Shown here: positions 15,208-22,663 of the stretch, piece by piece
Numbering within the stretch: the stretch's first letter is position 1
Layout of the letters: each line of letters begins with the position of its first letter
The notes under the pieces: model-generated
What the model was told of the DNA's origin: nothing
Seen by the model: the letters and a program-made list of their open reading frames with translations, nothing else
The model's database searches: none
IMG/VR virus record: IMGVR_UViG_3300042289_000915
Location: 1 to 36,328 of that record
Length of the DNA: 36,328 nucleotides
Source: a virus
Strand: one strand, 5' to 3'
Translations under genes and position numbers: made by a program

Positions 15208-15701
15208 ATACTAAAACATTATTATTAGCATTAGCTTTTATACTAATAGGAATTGGATTATTCAAACCTGATCTTGGATCATTGGTAGATCGTCCACAAC
15301 CTGTTGTTGTTGATATTGCAGAATTATCTGCACCGGTTAGAGAAGGCTTAAAAGCTAAAGCTGATGAGGTTGTTAGGGTTTTAAAAGACGGTGATCCTGA
15401 TCGTAAAACTGATGGCAAAAGATTATCTAGTTTATATGTAGATTTAGCAACTCTTGTAACCTTAGATGGTGATGATGAGGTTATTAAAAATACAGAAGAA
15501 ATTAGACAAGCCAACAAATTAGCGGGAACTATGCTCAAACTGGATATTAAAAATAAATATCCTAAATTAGCAGAAGCTTGTAAGGCTGTAATAGTTGAGG
15601 CTATTGGCGATGATAGTGTAGCATTAAATAGAGAATCCCGCATTCAGGCTGCTGAGGGTTTTAAAGCATTGGCGTGGGCTTGTTCACAAGGAGCAAAATA
15701 A
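15204..15701 (+). CDS. Membrane-anchored or exported helical protein
   Basis: This 165-residue protein has an N-terminal hydrophobic segment after a lysine (MNTKTLLLALAFILIGIGLF, about 5-21) that reads as a signal anchor. No lipobox cysteine is visible. The rest is soluble and helical (PVREGLKAKADEVVRVLKDGDPDRKTDGKRLSSLYVDLATLV...), with a C-terminal ALNRESRIQAAEGFKALAWACSQ. I recall similar short anchored proteins beside papain-like proteases in uncultured phage genomes. It is ATGA-coupled upstream and abuts the protease gene directly downstream, so a partner role to the protease is possible. Confidence 0.6.
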   Translation: MNTKTLLLALAFILIGIGLFKPDLGSLVDRPQPVVVDIAELSAPVREGLKAKADEVVRVLKDGDPDRKTDGKRLSSLYVDLATLVTLDGDDEVIKNTEEIRQANKLAGTMLKLDIKNKYPKLAEACKAVIVEAIGDDSVALNRESRIQAAEGFKALAWACSQGAK

Positions 15702-16625
15702 ATGGCTCGACTATCACCAATTGATCTTTATAATAACTATAGACAAGGCTTTCAAGGAGCCATTTGGAATCAACTAGAATTTGATCACTTAATGGAAATT
15801 TTAAAATATCCATACTTTGGTGATGCTAGTTCTAGAATTACAAATAGTGGTAAAGGTAAACTATCAACTCCATACAAAAGCGTCTTGAAGTTTGATAAAA
15901 AGCCTTATGAAGAACGACAAGTTACTGGCGATTGCGTAAGTCATGGTACAAGAAACGCATGTGATATTAGTAGAGCGGTAGAAATAGATATATTGGGCGA
16001 AAAAGAAAGCTGGGTAGCAAGAGGAGCAACCGAAGCCATTTATGGCGCTAGAGGTTGGAGTGGTCAAGGTATGACAGGTAGCAAGGCCGCTGAATTTGTT
16101 AATAAAATTGGTGGTGTCCTTGTTCGTAAAAATTATAAGGGCGTTGTTGATCTTAGCAAATATGACGGAATGCTTGGTGCCGGATGGGGTGGTCGCGGTG
16201 TTCCGGATAAAGTATTAGATTTAGCTAATGATCATCAAATTAGAACTACATCACTTATTAAAAGTGTTGAAGAAGCACGAGACGCATTAGCAAATGGCTA
16301 TGGATTAGCAGTCTGTTCTAATTATGGTTTTAGTAATAAAAGAGATAGTAAAGGATTTGCTAGAACTAGTGGTAGTTGGGCTCATTGTATGGCTTGGATA
16401 GCGTGTGATGATACCAATGGGGATACATCGTTTTTGGTACAAAATAGCTGGGGTAAATGGAATGATGGTGATCATCCAGAGTGGGGTCCAATTCCAGACG
16501 GCTCATTCCTAATCCATAGTGACGTAGCAGAAGGCATGATTAAACAAAATGGAACTTATGCCTTTAGTAATTTTAATGGATTTCCTGTACAAAAATTACC
16601 AGATTATGGGTTCGATTACTTATAA
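15702..16625 (+). CDS. Papain-like (C1A-type) cysteine protease
   Basis: This 307-residue protein has the papain catalytic order: Q73....C78 (RQVTGDCVSHGTRNACDIS), H228 (SGSWAHCMAWIAC) and N248 (FLVQNSWGKWN). The 'NSWG.WN.G..PEWGPIPDGSFLI' ending is typical of C1A peptidases. No signal peptide or propeptide is visible, so it is either a cytoplasmic enzyme, a virion protein or exported with help. It sits in a run of membrane-protein genes next to the holin-like gene. It could act in lysis, in processing a surface protein or as part of the particle. I have seen phage proteins of this kind labelled simply as cysteine protease or structural. Fold assignment is good; substrate is unknown. Confidence 0.8.
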   Translation: MARLSPIDLYNNYRQGFQGAIWNQLEFDHLMEILKYPYFGDASSRITNSGKGKLSTPYKSVLKFDKKPYEERQVTGDCVSHGTRNACDISRAVEIDILGEKESWVARGATEAIYGARGWSGQGMTGSKAAEFVNKIGGVLVRKNYKGVVDLSKYDGMLGAGWGGRGVPDKVLDLANDHQIRTTSLIKSVEEARDALANGYGLAVCSNYGFSNKRDSKGFARTSGSWAHCMAWIACDDTNGDTSFLVQNSWGKWNDGDHPEWGPIPDGSFLIHSDVAEGMIKQNGTYAFSNFNGFPVQKLPDYGFDYL

Positions 16626-16636
16626 GGTGTATAATA

Positions 16637-16804
16637 ATGAGACTAATAGATAAAATTGCTTTGCAACGACTAATTAGTATGCTATTAACTTTTATCTTGG
16701 CGGTACTTAAATTAATAGTACCGCAAAAAACAGAAGCGGATGATAATATTGATAATCCTAAACCAAAAAGAAAAAGAATCTTTCCAAGAGTAAAAAATGA
16801 ATAA
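16637..16804 (+). CDS. Very small membrane protein
   Basis: This 55-residue gene starts MRLIDKIALQRLISMLLTFILAVLKLIVP. One hydrophobic helix (about 13-28) is followed by an acidic then basic tail (KTEADDNIDNPKPKRKRIFPRVKNE). The start follows AAGGTG with a 7-base spacing. It fills the gap between the protease and the next gene and overlaps the next ATG by 8 bases. The positive-after-helix arrangement predicts an N-out or N-in single-pass protein like small phage lysis or envelope proteins. Function is unknown. Confidence 0.55.
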   Translation: MRLIDKIALQRLISMLLTFILAVLKLIVPQKTEADDNIDNPKPKRKRIFPRVKNE

Positions 16805-17135
16805 ATTATTAGGGCTAGTATTAGTAGCAACTATATTATTTGGATCATCTCAATACAAAGGATCCACTACGGCATCTGTTGTTCTGGCTGGCGGCATTAT
16901 TAAGTCTACACATATTGAAATGCCTGATACAAAATACAAAAGGAAAAATTGTCCAGTATGTAAGGGTACGGGTAAATATTTGAGTGGTGACGGTATCAAA
17001 ATGGTTGATTGTGGATATTGTGAGCCAGAAACAGGCACACAAACACTCACACAACCATCTAAGAGTGGTGTAACTAAAAGTGGTTCAACAACTATATCAT
17101 GTGGACCTAATGGATGTAGGATAATCAAAAAATGA
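16797..17135 (+). CDS. Exported protein with DnaJ-type zinc finger
   Basis: In this 112-residue protein, residues 1-19 (MNKLLGLVLVATILFGSSQ) form a signal peptide or anchor. Residues 52-74 carry CPVCKGTGKYLSGDGIKMVDCGYC, a C-x2-C-x-G-x-G and C-x2-C pair like one zinc centre of the DnaJ cysteine-rich domain. The C-terminus has another C-G-P-N-G-C turn (about 102-107). A signal plus zinc finger is an unusual combination; it suggests a secreted or periplasmic protein that holds zinc or acts as a small chaperone. I have seen similar short proteins in other phages. Neighbours are membrane proteins, with 4-base coupling downstream. Confidence 0.65.
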   Translation: MNKLLGLVLVATILFGSSQYKGSTTASVVLAGGIIKSTHIEMPDTKYKRKNCPVCKGTGKYLSGDGIKMVDCGYCEPETGTQTLTQPSKSGVTKSGSTTISCGPNGCRIIKK

Positions 17136-17527
17136 ATAATGATGAACAGTTAAAAGCAATAGCCGCAAAGGTTTTAAATAAAGCCGGAGTACCACAAGAA
17201 GAAAATTTTGGTAGCGTTATTGCTATTCTTATGATGATTAGTATTATTCTAACAGTTATTAGAGTATTACAAGAATGTAATAAAAATAAATTATCTGGAA
17301 ACTATACCTCTCAAGATAAATACAATCTTTACGGATCAGAAATTAAAGAATATAGTGCTCGTCGTGGTCTGTTCACACAGATGAGAATTAAAAGAATATT
17401 AAGAAGAGAGTTACCAAAAGAACAATATGCTAAATATGGTATTCAACTATTGAACGCTATTTTAGATACAGGAGCAGATCTCAAGGATGATGAAGTCATA
17501 ACCTTAGTGGAGGCAGCAAATGTTTAA
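17132..17527 (+). CDS. Single-pass membrane protein
   Basis: In this 131-residue protein, residues 28-46 (SVIAILMMISIILTVIRVL) form a transmembrane helix. It is followed by a cytosolic-type charged domain (QECNKNKLSGNYTSQDKYNLYGSEIKEYSARRGLFTQMRIKRILRRELP...). The sequence PQEENFGSVIAI resembles the PGEENFGFVKTV in the next gene, so the two may share a short motif for contact or insertion. It overlaps its neighbour by 8 bases. The family is not recognised. Confidence 0.6.
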   Translation: MNNDEQLKAIAAKVLNKAGVPQEENFGSVIAILMMISIILTVIRVLQECNKNKLSGNYTSQDKYNLYGSEIKEYSARRGLFTQMRIKRILRRELPKEQYAKYGIQLLNAILDTGADLKDDEVITLVEAANV

Positions 17528-17774
17528 CATTTTAGTATGGTGCGTATATGGTTTATTTGTTGGTTCTATTGCTAAAAGTATAGTACCCGGAGAAGAAAAT
17601 TTTGGTTTTGTTAAAACAGTAGCATTGGGTGTTGCTGGCTCTTATATGGGCGGAGCAATCCTGTATTTATTAGGAAACTACGATGCTGTATCTCCTGCCG
17701 GTGTTGTTATGGGTGTTGCTGGTGCAGTATTATCATTGGTTCTGTATAACAAACTCACAACAAATAAATCTTGA
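17520..17774 (+). CDS. GlsB/YeaQ/YmgE-family (transglycosylase-associated) membrane protein
   Basis: This 84-residue protein has three hydrophobic helices and the family pattern: an N-terminal helix (VYGLFVGSIAKSIVPGEENFG), a middle glycine-rich helix (VALGVAGSYMGGAILYLLG) and a last helix (GVVMGVAGAVLSLVLYNKL). The 'G...G.....PG...G' spacing and the 'G..GS..GG' motif match GlsB/YeaQ proteins, small bacterial stress-induced membrane proteins of unclear role. Length is typical of the family (80-90). In a phage it could alter the host envelope or help lysis timing. Its TGA stop lies inside the -35 box of the downstream promoter. Confidence 0.75.
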   Translation: MFNILVWCVYGLFVGSIAKSIVPGEENFGFVKTVALGVAGSYMGGAILYLLGNYDAVSPAGVVMGVAGAVLSLVLYNKLTTNKS

Positions 17775-17798
17775 CCAGACGCGTAGGTTTGCTATAAT
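17771..17798 (+). promoter_or_regulatory. Sigma-70-type promoter for the nucleotide/replication operon
   Basis: The -35 box TTGACC (17771-17776) and -10 box TATAAT (17793-17798) are separated by 16 bases. This is a near-consensus host-type promoter, suited to early expression. The expected start, about 7 bases after the -10, is A17805, which is also the A of the dCMP deaminase ATG, so the mRNA would have no leader. The promoter overlaps the end of the upstream gene. Confidence 0.8.
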
Positions 17799-17804
17799 AC
17801 TTCC

Positions 17805-18272
17805 ATGAGACCATCGTGGACAGATTATTTTTTAGGTTTGGCTAAAGTTGTTTCTCAACGTAGTCACGATATGCAAACACAGCACGGCTGCGTTATCACA
17901 GATTCTAGGGATAGAATTCTAGGCGTAGGATATAATGGCTTTCCTCGTGGACTTGATGATGATTTATTACCTAGAACACGGCCAGAAAAATATCCATGGA
18001 TGATTCATGCCGAAAGAAATGCGCTATCTAACTGTGTTGTTAGACCAGATAATGGTATAGCGTATGTTACTGGTCAAAGTTGTAATGACTGTATTATGGC
18101 TTTATGGCAAGAAGGTATAAGAAAAGTAGTTATGTCAAATAATCATGGTACACATTTATTCAATGAAGAAGCCCAAAATATTTTTAGAAAATTTGTCTCA
18201 ATGAGCGGAATAGAAATTATTTATATAGAACCAAATCTTTCTTGGCTGAAAGAACTCGGTGGTGTATTATGA
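17805..18272 (+). CDS. dCMP deaminase
   Basis: This 155-residue protein converts dCMP to dUMP, the precursor for dTMP synthesis. The start MRPSWTDYFLGLAKVVSQRS matches the family's 'MRPSWDEYFM..A..VS.RS', so the ATG at 17805 is right even though no ribosome binding site precedes it. Zinc ligands are H68 and E70 (MIHAERNAL) plus C93 and C96 (QSCNDC); GVGYNGFPRGL binds the nucleotide. The usual allosteric insertion with extra zinc ligands is replaced by DDDLLPRTRPEKYPW. It is the first gene of the operon, followed by RNR and later the dNMP kinase, so it feeds phage dTTP. No thymidylate synthase is in the window. It overlaps the next small gene by 4 bases. Confidence 0.9.
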   Translation: MRPSWTDYFLGLAKVVSQRSHDMQTQHGCVITDSRDRILGVGYNGFPRGLDDDLLPRTRPEKYPWMIHAERNALSNCVVRPDNGIAYVTGQSCNDCIMALWQEGIRKVVMSNNHGTHLFNEEAQNIFRKFVSMSGIEIIYIEPNLSWLKELGGVL

Positions 18273-18406
18273 ATACAACAGTATTATTCTATATTAGTAT
18301 TTTTATTTTTTTATATCATAAGTTTACCGGTAATACAGAAATGTGTTTAACTTCTTTTCAACTCACAGTATTACTGGGCATTTCAGCAATTTTATATAGG
18401 AGATAA
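18269..18406 (+). CDS. Very small two-helix membrane protein
   Basis: This 45-residue gene starts MNTTVLFYISIFIFLYHKF with a hydrophobic helix at about 5-16 and a second at about 30-42 (FQLTVLLGISAILY), ending RR. The ATG overlaps the dCMP deaminase stop (ATGA). The stop lies one base before the RNR ATG and contains GGAGA, the RNR ribosome binding site. Such a small gene between two cytosolic enzymes is odd, and its role is unknown. It may be conserved only in close relatives. Confidence 0.45.
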   Translation: MNTTVLFYISIFIFLYHKFTGNTEMCLTSFQLTVLLGISAILYRR

Positions 18407-18407
18407 T

Positions 18408-20600
18408 ATGTCGGCGCTCCAAGAACTGCAAAATTATACATTCGTTAGTAAATACGCTCGTTGGATTGAGGATAAGAATCGCCGTGAAACATGGAAAGAA
18501 GCGGTTGATAGAGTCCGTGACATGATGCACACGAAGTATGATGAGTTTGGAATCAAAGACGATATTGATTGGGCTTATGATATAATGTATAAGAAAAAGG
18601 TTCTTGGTTCTCAAAGAGCACTCCAATTTGGTGGCGATCCTATTCTTAAAAGACACGCAAAAATCTATAACTGTACCAGTTCTTACTGTGATAGATTACG
18701 TTTTTTCCAAGAATGTTTCTGGTTATTATTGTGCGGAAGTGGAACCGGATTTAGTGTACAAAAACACCATGTTTCTAAATTACCAACACTAGAGCACGCC
18801 CCCGTAGAAGATGTTGGAACTAAATATGTTATTGACGATAGCATAGAAGGTTGGGCCGATGCTTTAGGTGTTTTACTTAGTTCTTATTTTAGTAAACCAG
18901 TAGAAGAATTCAAACAATATAAAAATTGTCATATAGTTTTTGATTATACTAATATTAGACCAAAAGGATCGTCTTTGGCATCCGGCGTGGGTAAAGCACC
19001 CGGTTATGAGCCATTAGCAAATGGCCTTGAAAAAATCAGATCTTTATTAGATCGTTGTATAGCAAATGGACAAAAAAAATTACGTCCTATCGACGCTTAT
19101 GATATAGTGATGCATAGTAGCGATGCTGTTTTAAGTGGAGGAGTAAGGCGTTCGGCTAGTTTAGCGCTATTTAGTCCCGATGACGAAGAAATGGCAAAAG
19201 CTAAAACCGGTAATTGGTTTATTGACAATCCACAGAGAGCAAGAAGTAACAATTCCGCACTCCTACTAAAGAATGAAACTACTTTTGAGGAATTTGATAC
19301 TCTTATGCAATCTGTGAAAGAATTCGGAGAACCAGGATTTATTTGGAGCGAGTCTACAGAAATGATTTTTAATCCATGTGTAGAAATTGGTATGTGGCCT
19401 GTCGATGAAGAAAATGGTAAGAGCGGATGGCAGGGTTGCAATCTTTCTACCATTAATTGTTCTAGTGTAACCGACGAGGAGGATTTTTATGAAAGGTGCA
19501 AAGCAGCTTCCATTATTGGTACTCTTCAAGCTGGTTTTACTAAATTGGATTATTTGGGAGAAACTAGTGAAAGGATTTTTGACAGGGAAGCCCTATTAGG
19601 CGTGTCATTAACTGGCACAATGGAAAAGCACGATCTGGTCTTGACAGAAAAGGTTTTGACCAAAGGCGCTAAAATAGCGGTCGAAACAAATAAAGAATTA
19701 GCAAAAAAGATAGGTATTAATCAAGCGGCTAGAGTCACATGCTTAAAACCAGAAGGTACCAGCAGTAGTATGTTGGGTACTAGTTCTGGTATACATCCAC
19801 ATCACGCCAAACGATATATACGTCATGTACAGGCGAACATTTTAGAAGCACCATACCAACACTTCAAAAAATTAAACCCGCAAGCCTGCGAAAAATCATC
19901 TTGGTCGGCCAATAATACTGATGAAGTTATTAAATTTCCTATAGAAGTACCTGATGGTGCAAAATTAAAGAATCAATTACCAGCCGTTGAAATGTTATCA
20001 ATAGTAAAAGATACTCAAAAGCATTGGGTACAATCAGGAAAAAATAAAGGCTTATGTACTCAAGAATATTTGAGCCATAATGTTAGTAATACTGTTACGG
20101 TTAAGCCTGACGAATGGGAAGACGTAACCAAATTTATTTATGATAATCGTAAATATTTTGCCGGTATTAGTTTGATTCCTCAGAGTGGCGATAAAGACTA
20201 TCCACAAGCACCATTTACCACAGTTTATACTAGTCGTGAAATTGTTAAAGAGTATGGTGATGCTGCATTGTGGTGTTCTGGTCTAATCGAGTTATCTCTT
20301 AACGCATTCGATAACAATCTTTGGGCCGCTTGCGATTACGTTAGTATGAATCAAGCAAAGACAGACGATGCTCAAGATAAGTTATTATTTGTTACGAAAA
20401 TGAAAAACTTTGCTGGTAAATATTTTGATGGTGATATCAAACGTTTAACATATTGCATGAAAGACGTTTATAATTGGAAAATCTATTGTGATCTATATAA
20501 TAGTTTCAAAAAGGTTGATTATACGCAACTATCTGAAACAGAGGACAATACCGTGGGAATAGAGGAAATTAGTTGCGCTGGCGGTGCATGTCTAATTTAA
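18408..20600 (+). CDS. nrdJ: Class II (adenosylcobalamin-dependent) ribonucleoside-triphosphate reductase
   Basis: At 730 residues, this is close to the monomeric Lactobacillus RTPR (739). It converts ribonucleotides to deoxyribonucleotides using adenosylcobalamin to make the thiyl radical. The N-terminal part includes SQRALQFGGDPILKRHAKIYNCTSSYC (C89, one of the redox cysteines). The motif FNPCVEIG (N322-P-C324-V-E326) carries the thiyl cysteine and its partners. WQGCNLSTINC follows, and GTLQAGF and LKPEGTSSSMLGTSSGIHPHHA form the phosphate-binding part. The end CAGGACLI supplies the C-terminal cysteine pair C723/C728 for re-reduction. It needs no oxygen or second subunit, but host or scavenged cobalamin is required. 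Neighbours dCMP deaminase and dNMP kinase complete the dNTP supply. Confidence 0.92.
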   Translation: MSALQELQNYTFVSKYARWIEDKNRRETWKEAVDRVRDMMHTKYDEFGIKDDIDWAYDIMYKKKVLGSQRALQFGGDPILKRHAKIYNCTSSYCDRLRFFQECFWLLLCGSGTGFSVQKHHVSKLPTLEHAPVEDVGTKYVIDDSIEGWADALGVLLSSYFSKPVEEFKQYKNCHIVFDYTNIRPKGSSLASGVGKAPGYEPLANGLEKIRSLLDRCIANGQKKLRPIDAYDIVMHSSDAVLSGGVRRSASLALFSPDDEEMAKAKTGNWFIDNPQRARSNNSALLLKNETTFEEFDTLMQSVKEFGEPGFIWSESTEMIFNPCVEIGMWPVDEENGKSGWQGCNLSTINCSSVTDEEDFYERCKAASIIGTLQAGFTKLDYLGETSERIFDREALLGVSLTGTMEKHDLVLTEKVLTKGAKIAVETNKELAKKIGINQAARVTCLKPEGTSSSMLGTSSGIHPHHAKRYIRHVQANILEAPYQHFKKLNPQACEKSSWSANNTDEVIKFPIEVPDGAKLKNQLPAVEMLSIVKDTQKHWVQSGKNKGLCTQEYLSHNVSNTVTVKPDEWEDVTKFIYDNRKYFAGISLIPQSGDKDYPQAPFTTVYTSREIVKEYGDAALWCSGLIELSLNAFDNNLWAACDYVSMNQAKTDDAQDKLLFVTKMKNFAGKYFDGDIKRLTYCMKDVYNWKIYCDLYNSFKKVDYTQLSETEDNTVGIEEISCAGGACLI

Positions 20601-20612
20601 TCCACTATTCGC

Positions 20613-20618
20613 AAAGGG
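20613..20618 (+). promoter_or_regulatory. Ribosome binding site setting a TTG start for PhoH
   Basis: AAAGGG lies 6 bases before TTG at 20625. No in-frame ATG occurs before the Walker A motif, so this site decides the start. Confidence 0.7.
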
Positions 20619-20624
20619 TAAACA

Positions 20625-21344
20625 TTGAGAAAAAATAATAAAAAGAAAAAAGCTGTTGATCTCACTAATGATATTGAACAATCTGGTCCTATCTATAGAA
20701 ATAGATTAAAACCCAGGAGCGAAAATCAAAAAGAATATATAAGAACTGTTGCTGAAAATACTATAACTTTTTGTCAAGGGTTAGCCGGATCAGGTAAAAC
20801 CCACATAGCAATTGGTATGGCACTAGAGTATTTATTAGACCAAAAGGTTAATAGAATTGTTATCACAAGGCCAGTTATAGAGGCTGGTGAAAAAATAGGA
20901 TATCTACCAGGAACGGCGGAAGAAAAATTACATCCTTATTTATTGCCTATTATTGATGAAATTAATCATTTTATTAGTATGGCCCAGTATGCTTCATTAA
21001 AACTAAATAATAAGATAGAAGTAGTACCTTTAGGTTTAATGAGAGGTCGTAATTTTCACAACTGTTTCATTGTTGCTGACGAGTGCCAAAACGCATCATA
21101 CGAACAATTAAAAATGTTATTGACAAGAGTTGGTCACGAGAGTAAATTAATACTAACTGGCGATATTGGACAATCCGATCTTAGTAGACACTTACAGGGT
21201 GGATTTATTCATATGATCAATGCTCTAGATGGAATAGAAGGTATCGGGAATTGTAAATTAGAATCATCAGACATAGTGAGAAATCCAATAATAGCAAAAA
21301 TTTTAGCAAGATTAGATAATTTTGAAAATGGAACAAAAACATAA
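20625..21344 (+). CDS. phoH: PhoH-like P-loop ATPase
   Basis: This 239-residue protein starts at TTG; the first ATG lies after the P-loop and would destroy the ATPase. Walker A is residues 52-60 (GLAGSGKTH) and Walker B is about 147-157 (FIVADECQNAS). VITRPVIEAGEKIGYLPGTAEEKLHPYLLP and LILTGDIGQSDL are hallmark PhoH segments. Length matches the single-domain phage form. PhoH genes are common in aquatic phages and are used as a marker gene; a role in RNA metabolism or phosphate stress is discussed but not settled. It lies between RNR and an HNH gene and overlaps the latter by 17 bases. Confidence 0.92.
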   Translation: MRKNNKKKKAVDLTNDIEQSGPIYRNRLKPRSENQKEYIRTVAENTITFCQGLAGSGKTHIAIGMALEYLLDQKVNRIVITRPVIEAGEKIGYLPGTAEEKLHPYLLPIIDEINHFISMAQYASLKLNNKIEVVPLGLMRGRNFHNCFIVADECQNASYEQLKMLLTRVGHESKLILTGDIGQSDLSRHLQGGFIHMINALDGIEGIGNCKLESSDIVRNPIIAKILARLDNFENGTKT

Positions 21345-21903
21345 ACAATGTCTATTATTGAATGCTGATTATAGTCCATTAAGTATAATATCCTGGCAAA
21401 AGGCTATTATATGGTCTATAAGATTTGAAAATAATCCTAGATACGGTATTGAAATAATAGATTTCTATAAAAACGATCACATCAATGGAGTAGATAAAAA
21501 ATATCCTATTCCAGCAGTAACCAAAACGCAAAGATTTTTTAGAATCAATAATCAGGATGTTATATTCTCTCGTAAAAATATTTTTATCAGAGATAATTAT
21601 ACTTGTCAATATTGCCATAAACAATATGAAATGAGTAGTCTAACATATGATCATGTTATACCAAAATCTAAATGGACAGGACCATCATCACCAACTAGTT
21701 GGACAAATATAGTCACGGCGTGTACATACTGTAATCGTAAAAAGGGTAATAAAACACCCAAACAAGCTAATATGCCCTTGATTAAATTACCAATAAAACC
21801 AAATAAAAATATGAAATTCTTGCCTATTGCCGAACATCTTCTTAAGATAAAAGATGATCTACCAGAAGAATGGAAGACATATCTGCCGGAATCTTATCTA
21901 TAA
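21328..21903 (+). CDS. HNH endonuclease
   Basis: This 191-residue protein uses the ATG at 21328; the in-frame TTG at 21322 gives only two more residues. The HNH core has C93-x2-C96 (YTCQYCHKQY), D108-H109 (LTYDHVIPKSKW), N127 (WTNIVTACTYC), and C132-x2-C135 then NRKKGNKTP, a Zn-stabilised McrA-type arrangement. The first 80 residues (LLLNADYSPLSIISWQKAIIWSI....) are the usual N-terminal domain of a widespread HNH subfamily. It may be a free-standing homing nuclease or take part in DNA metabolism. It overlaps PhoH by 17 bases and shares TAATG with the next gene, so it is integrated into the operon. Confidence 0.88.
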   Translation: MEQKHKQCLLLNADYSPLSIISWQKAIIWSIRFENNPRYGIEIIDFYKNDHINGVDKKYPIPAVTKTQRFFRINNQDVIFSRKNIFIRDNYTCQYCHKQYEMSSLTYDHVIPKSKWTGPSSPTSWTNIVTACTYCNRKKGNKTPKQANMPLIKLPIKPNKNMKFLPIAEHLLKIKDDLPEEWKTYLPESYL

Positions 21904-22280
21904 TGCCAACATACTCATATCAGTGCGAAAAATGTCAAAATAGATTTGAATTATTTTTTTATATCAAAGACTATATAGATCATCCCAAATGTGAAAAATG
22001 CCACAGTAAACAAACCCACAGAAGATATGTTGATGATGTGATAACACAAAGCACAAGTGTTCGTAAGTCTGATACAGAATTAAAAACATTAGGCGATTTA
22101 GCTAAACGTAATAGTGACAGAATGAGCGAGGATGAAAAAACTCATTTATATCATAAACATAACGAATATAAATTTGATGAAAGTACTAAGACATTACCAA
22201 CAGGCATGAGCAGAATCAAAAAACCAGAAAAAATCAAATGGCCAGGATCCAAAGGCAAAACTAAACGAGGTAAAAAATGA
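21903..22280 (+). CDS. FmdB-type zinc-ribbon protein
   Basis: This 125-residue protein has its start ATG at 21903 within TAATG. The typical FmdB start MPTYSYQCEKCQNRFELF confirms it; an upstream ATG at 21870 adds only residues from within the previous gene. Zinc ligands are C8, C11, C30 and C33. The remainder is charged and ends in a lysine-rich tail (KKPEKIKWPGSKGKTKRGKK), suggesting nucleic-acid contact. FmdB-like ribbons are common in phages; their role is thought to be regulatory, with no firm function. Four-base overlap with the next gene. Confidence 0.85.
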   Translation: MPTYSYQCEKCQNRFELFFYIKDYIDHPKCEKCHSKQTHRRYVDDVITQSTSVRKSDTELKTLGDLAKRNSDRMSEDEKTHLYHKHNEYKFDESTKTLPTGMSRIKKPEKIKWPGSKGKTKRGKK

Positions 22281-22663
22281 ATCATTATTCTAATATATTC
22301 CAAATCAATCCTTCCAAAATAGATCCAGTTTCGGATAGGAATTATTATACTGTTTTAGGAAAACACGATTTCTTGGATGAAAACAACAATCCGCGAACCA
22401 AAAATGAAAAAAATGCTTACGCTTATTCCAAAATCAACAACGATAGCGATACTCAATATTTTGTAAAGGTTGGATTATATGGTAAGATATTTAATCCAAT
22501 AGGACTATATTCAGAAGGCAAAGCTAATAAATTCTTATCAAAAGTAGGTAAAAATGAATTCAGTTTCACCAGAGTTAATCAAAAGGTTTTTGATATGTAT
22601 GTAAATTTTTTAAGAACAAAAAATGTCGCATGGTTAAATAATGCAGAAAGGGAACTAACATGA
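22277..22663 (+). CDS. Hypothetical phage protein
   Basis: This 128-residue protein (MNHYSNIFQINPSKIDPVSDRNYYTVLGKHDFLDENNNPR...) is rich in Asn, Lys and Tyr, with no transmembrane segment or metal motif. The second half (TQYFVKVGLYGKIFNPIGLYSEGKANKFLSKVGKNEFSFTRVNQKVFDMYVNFLRTKN) is alpha/beta and looks well folded. I recall similar proteins near UvsX in other aquatic phages but know no function. It is ATGA-coupled on both sides within the operon. Confidence 0.6.
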   Translation: MNHYSNIFQINPSKIDPVSDRNYYTVLGKHDFLDENNNPRTKNEKNAYAYSKINNDSDTQYFVKVGLYGKIFNPIGLYSEGKANKFLSKVGKNEFSFTRVNQKVFDMYVNFLRTKNVAWLNNAERELT

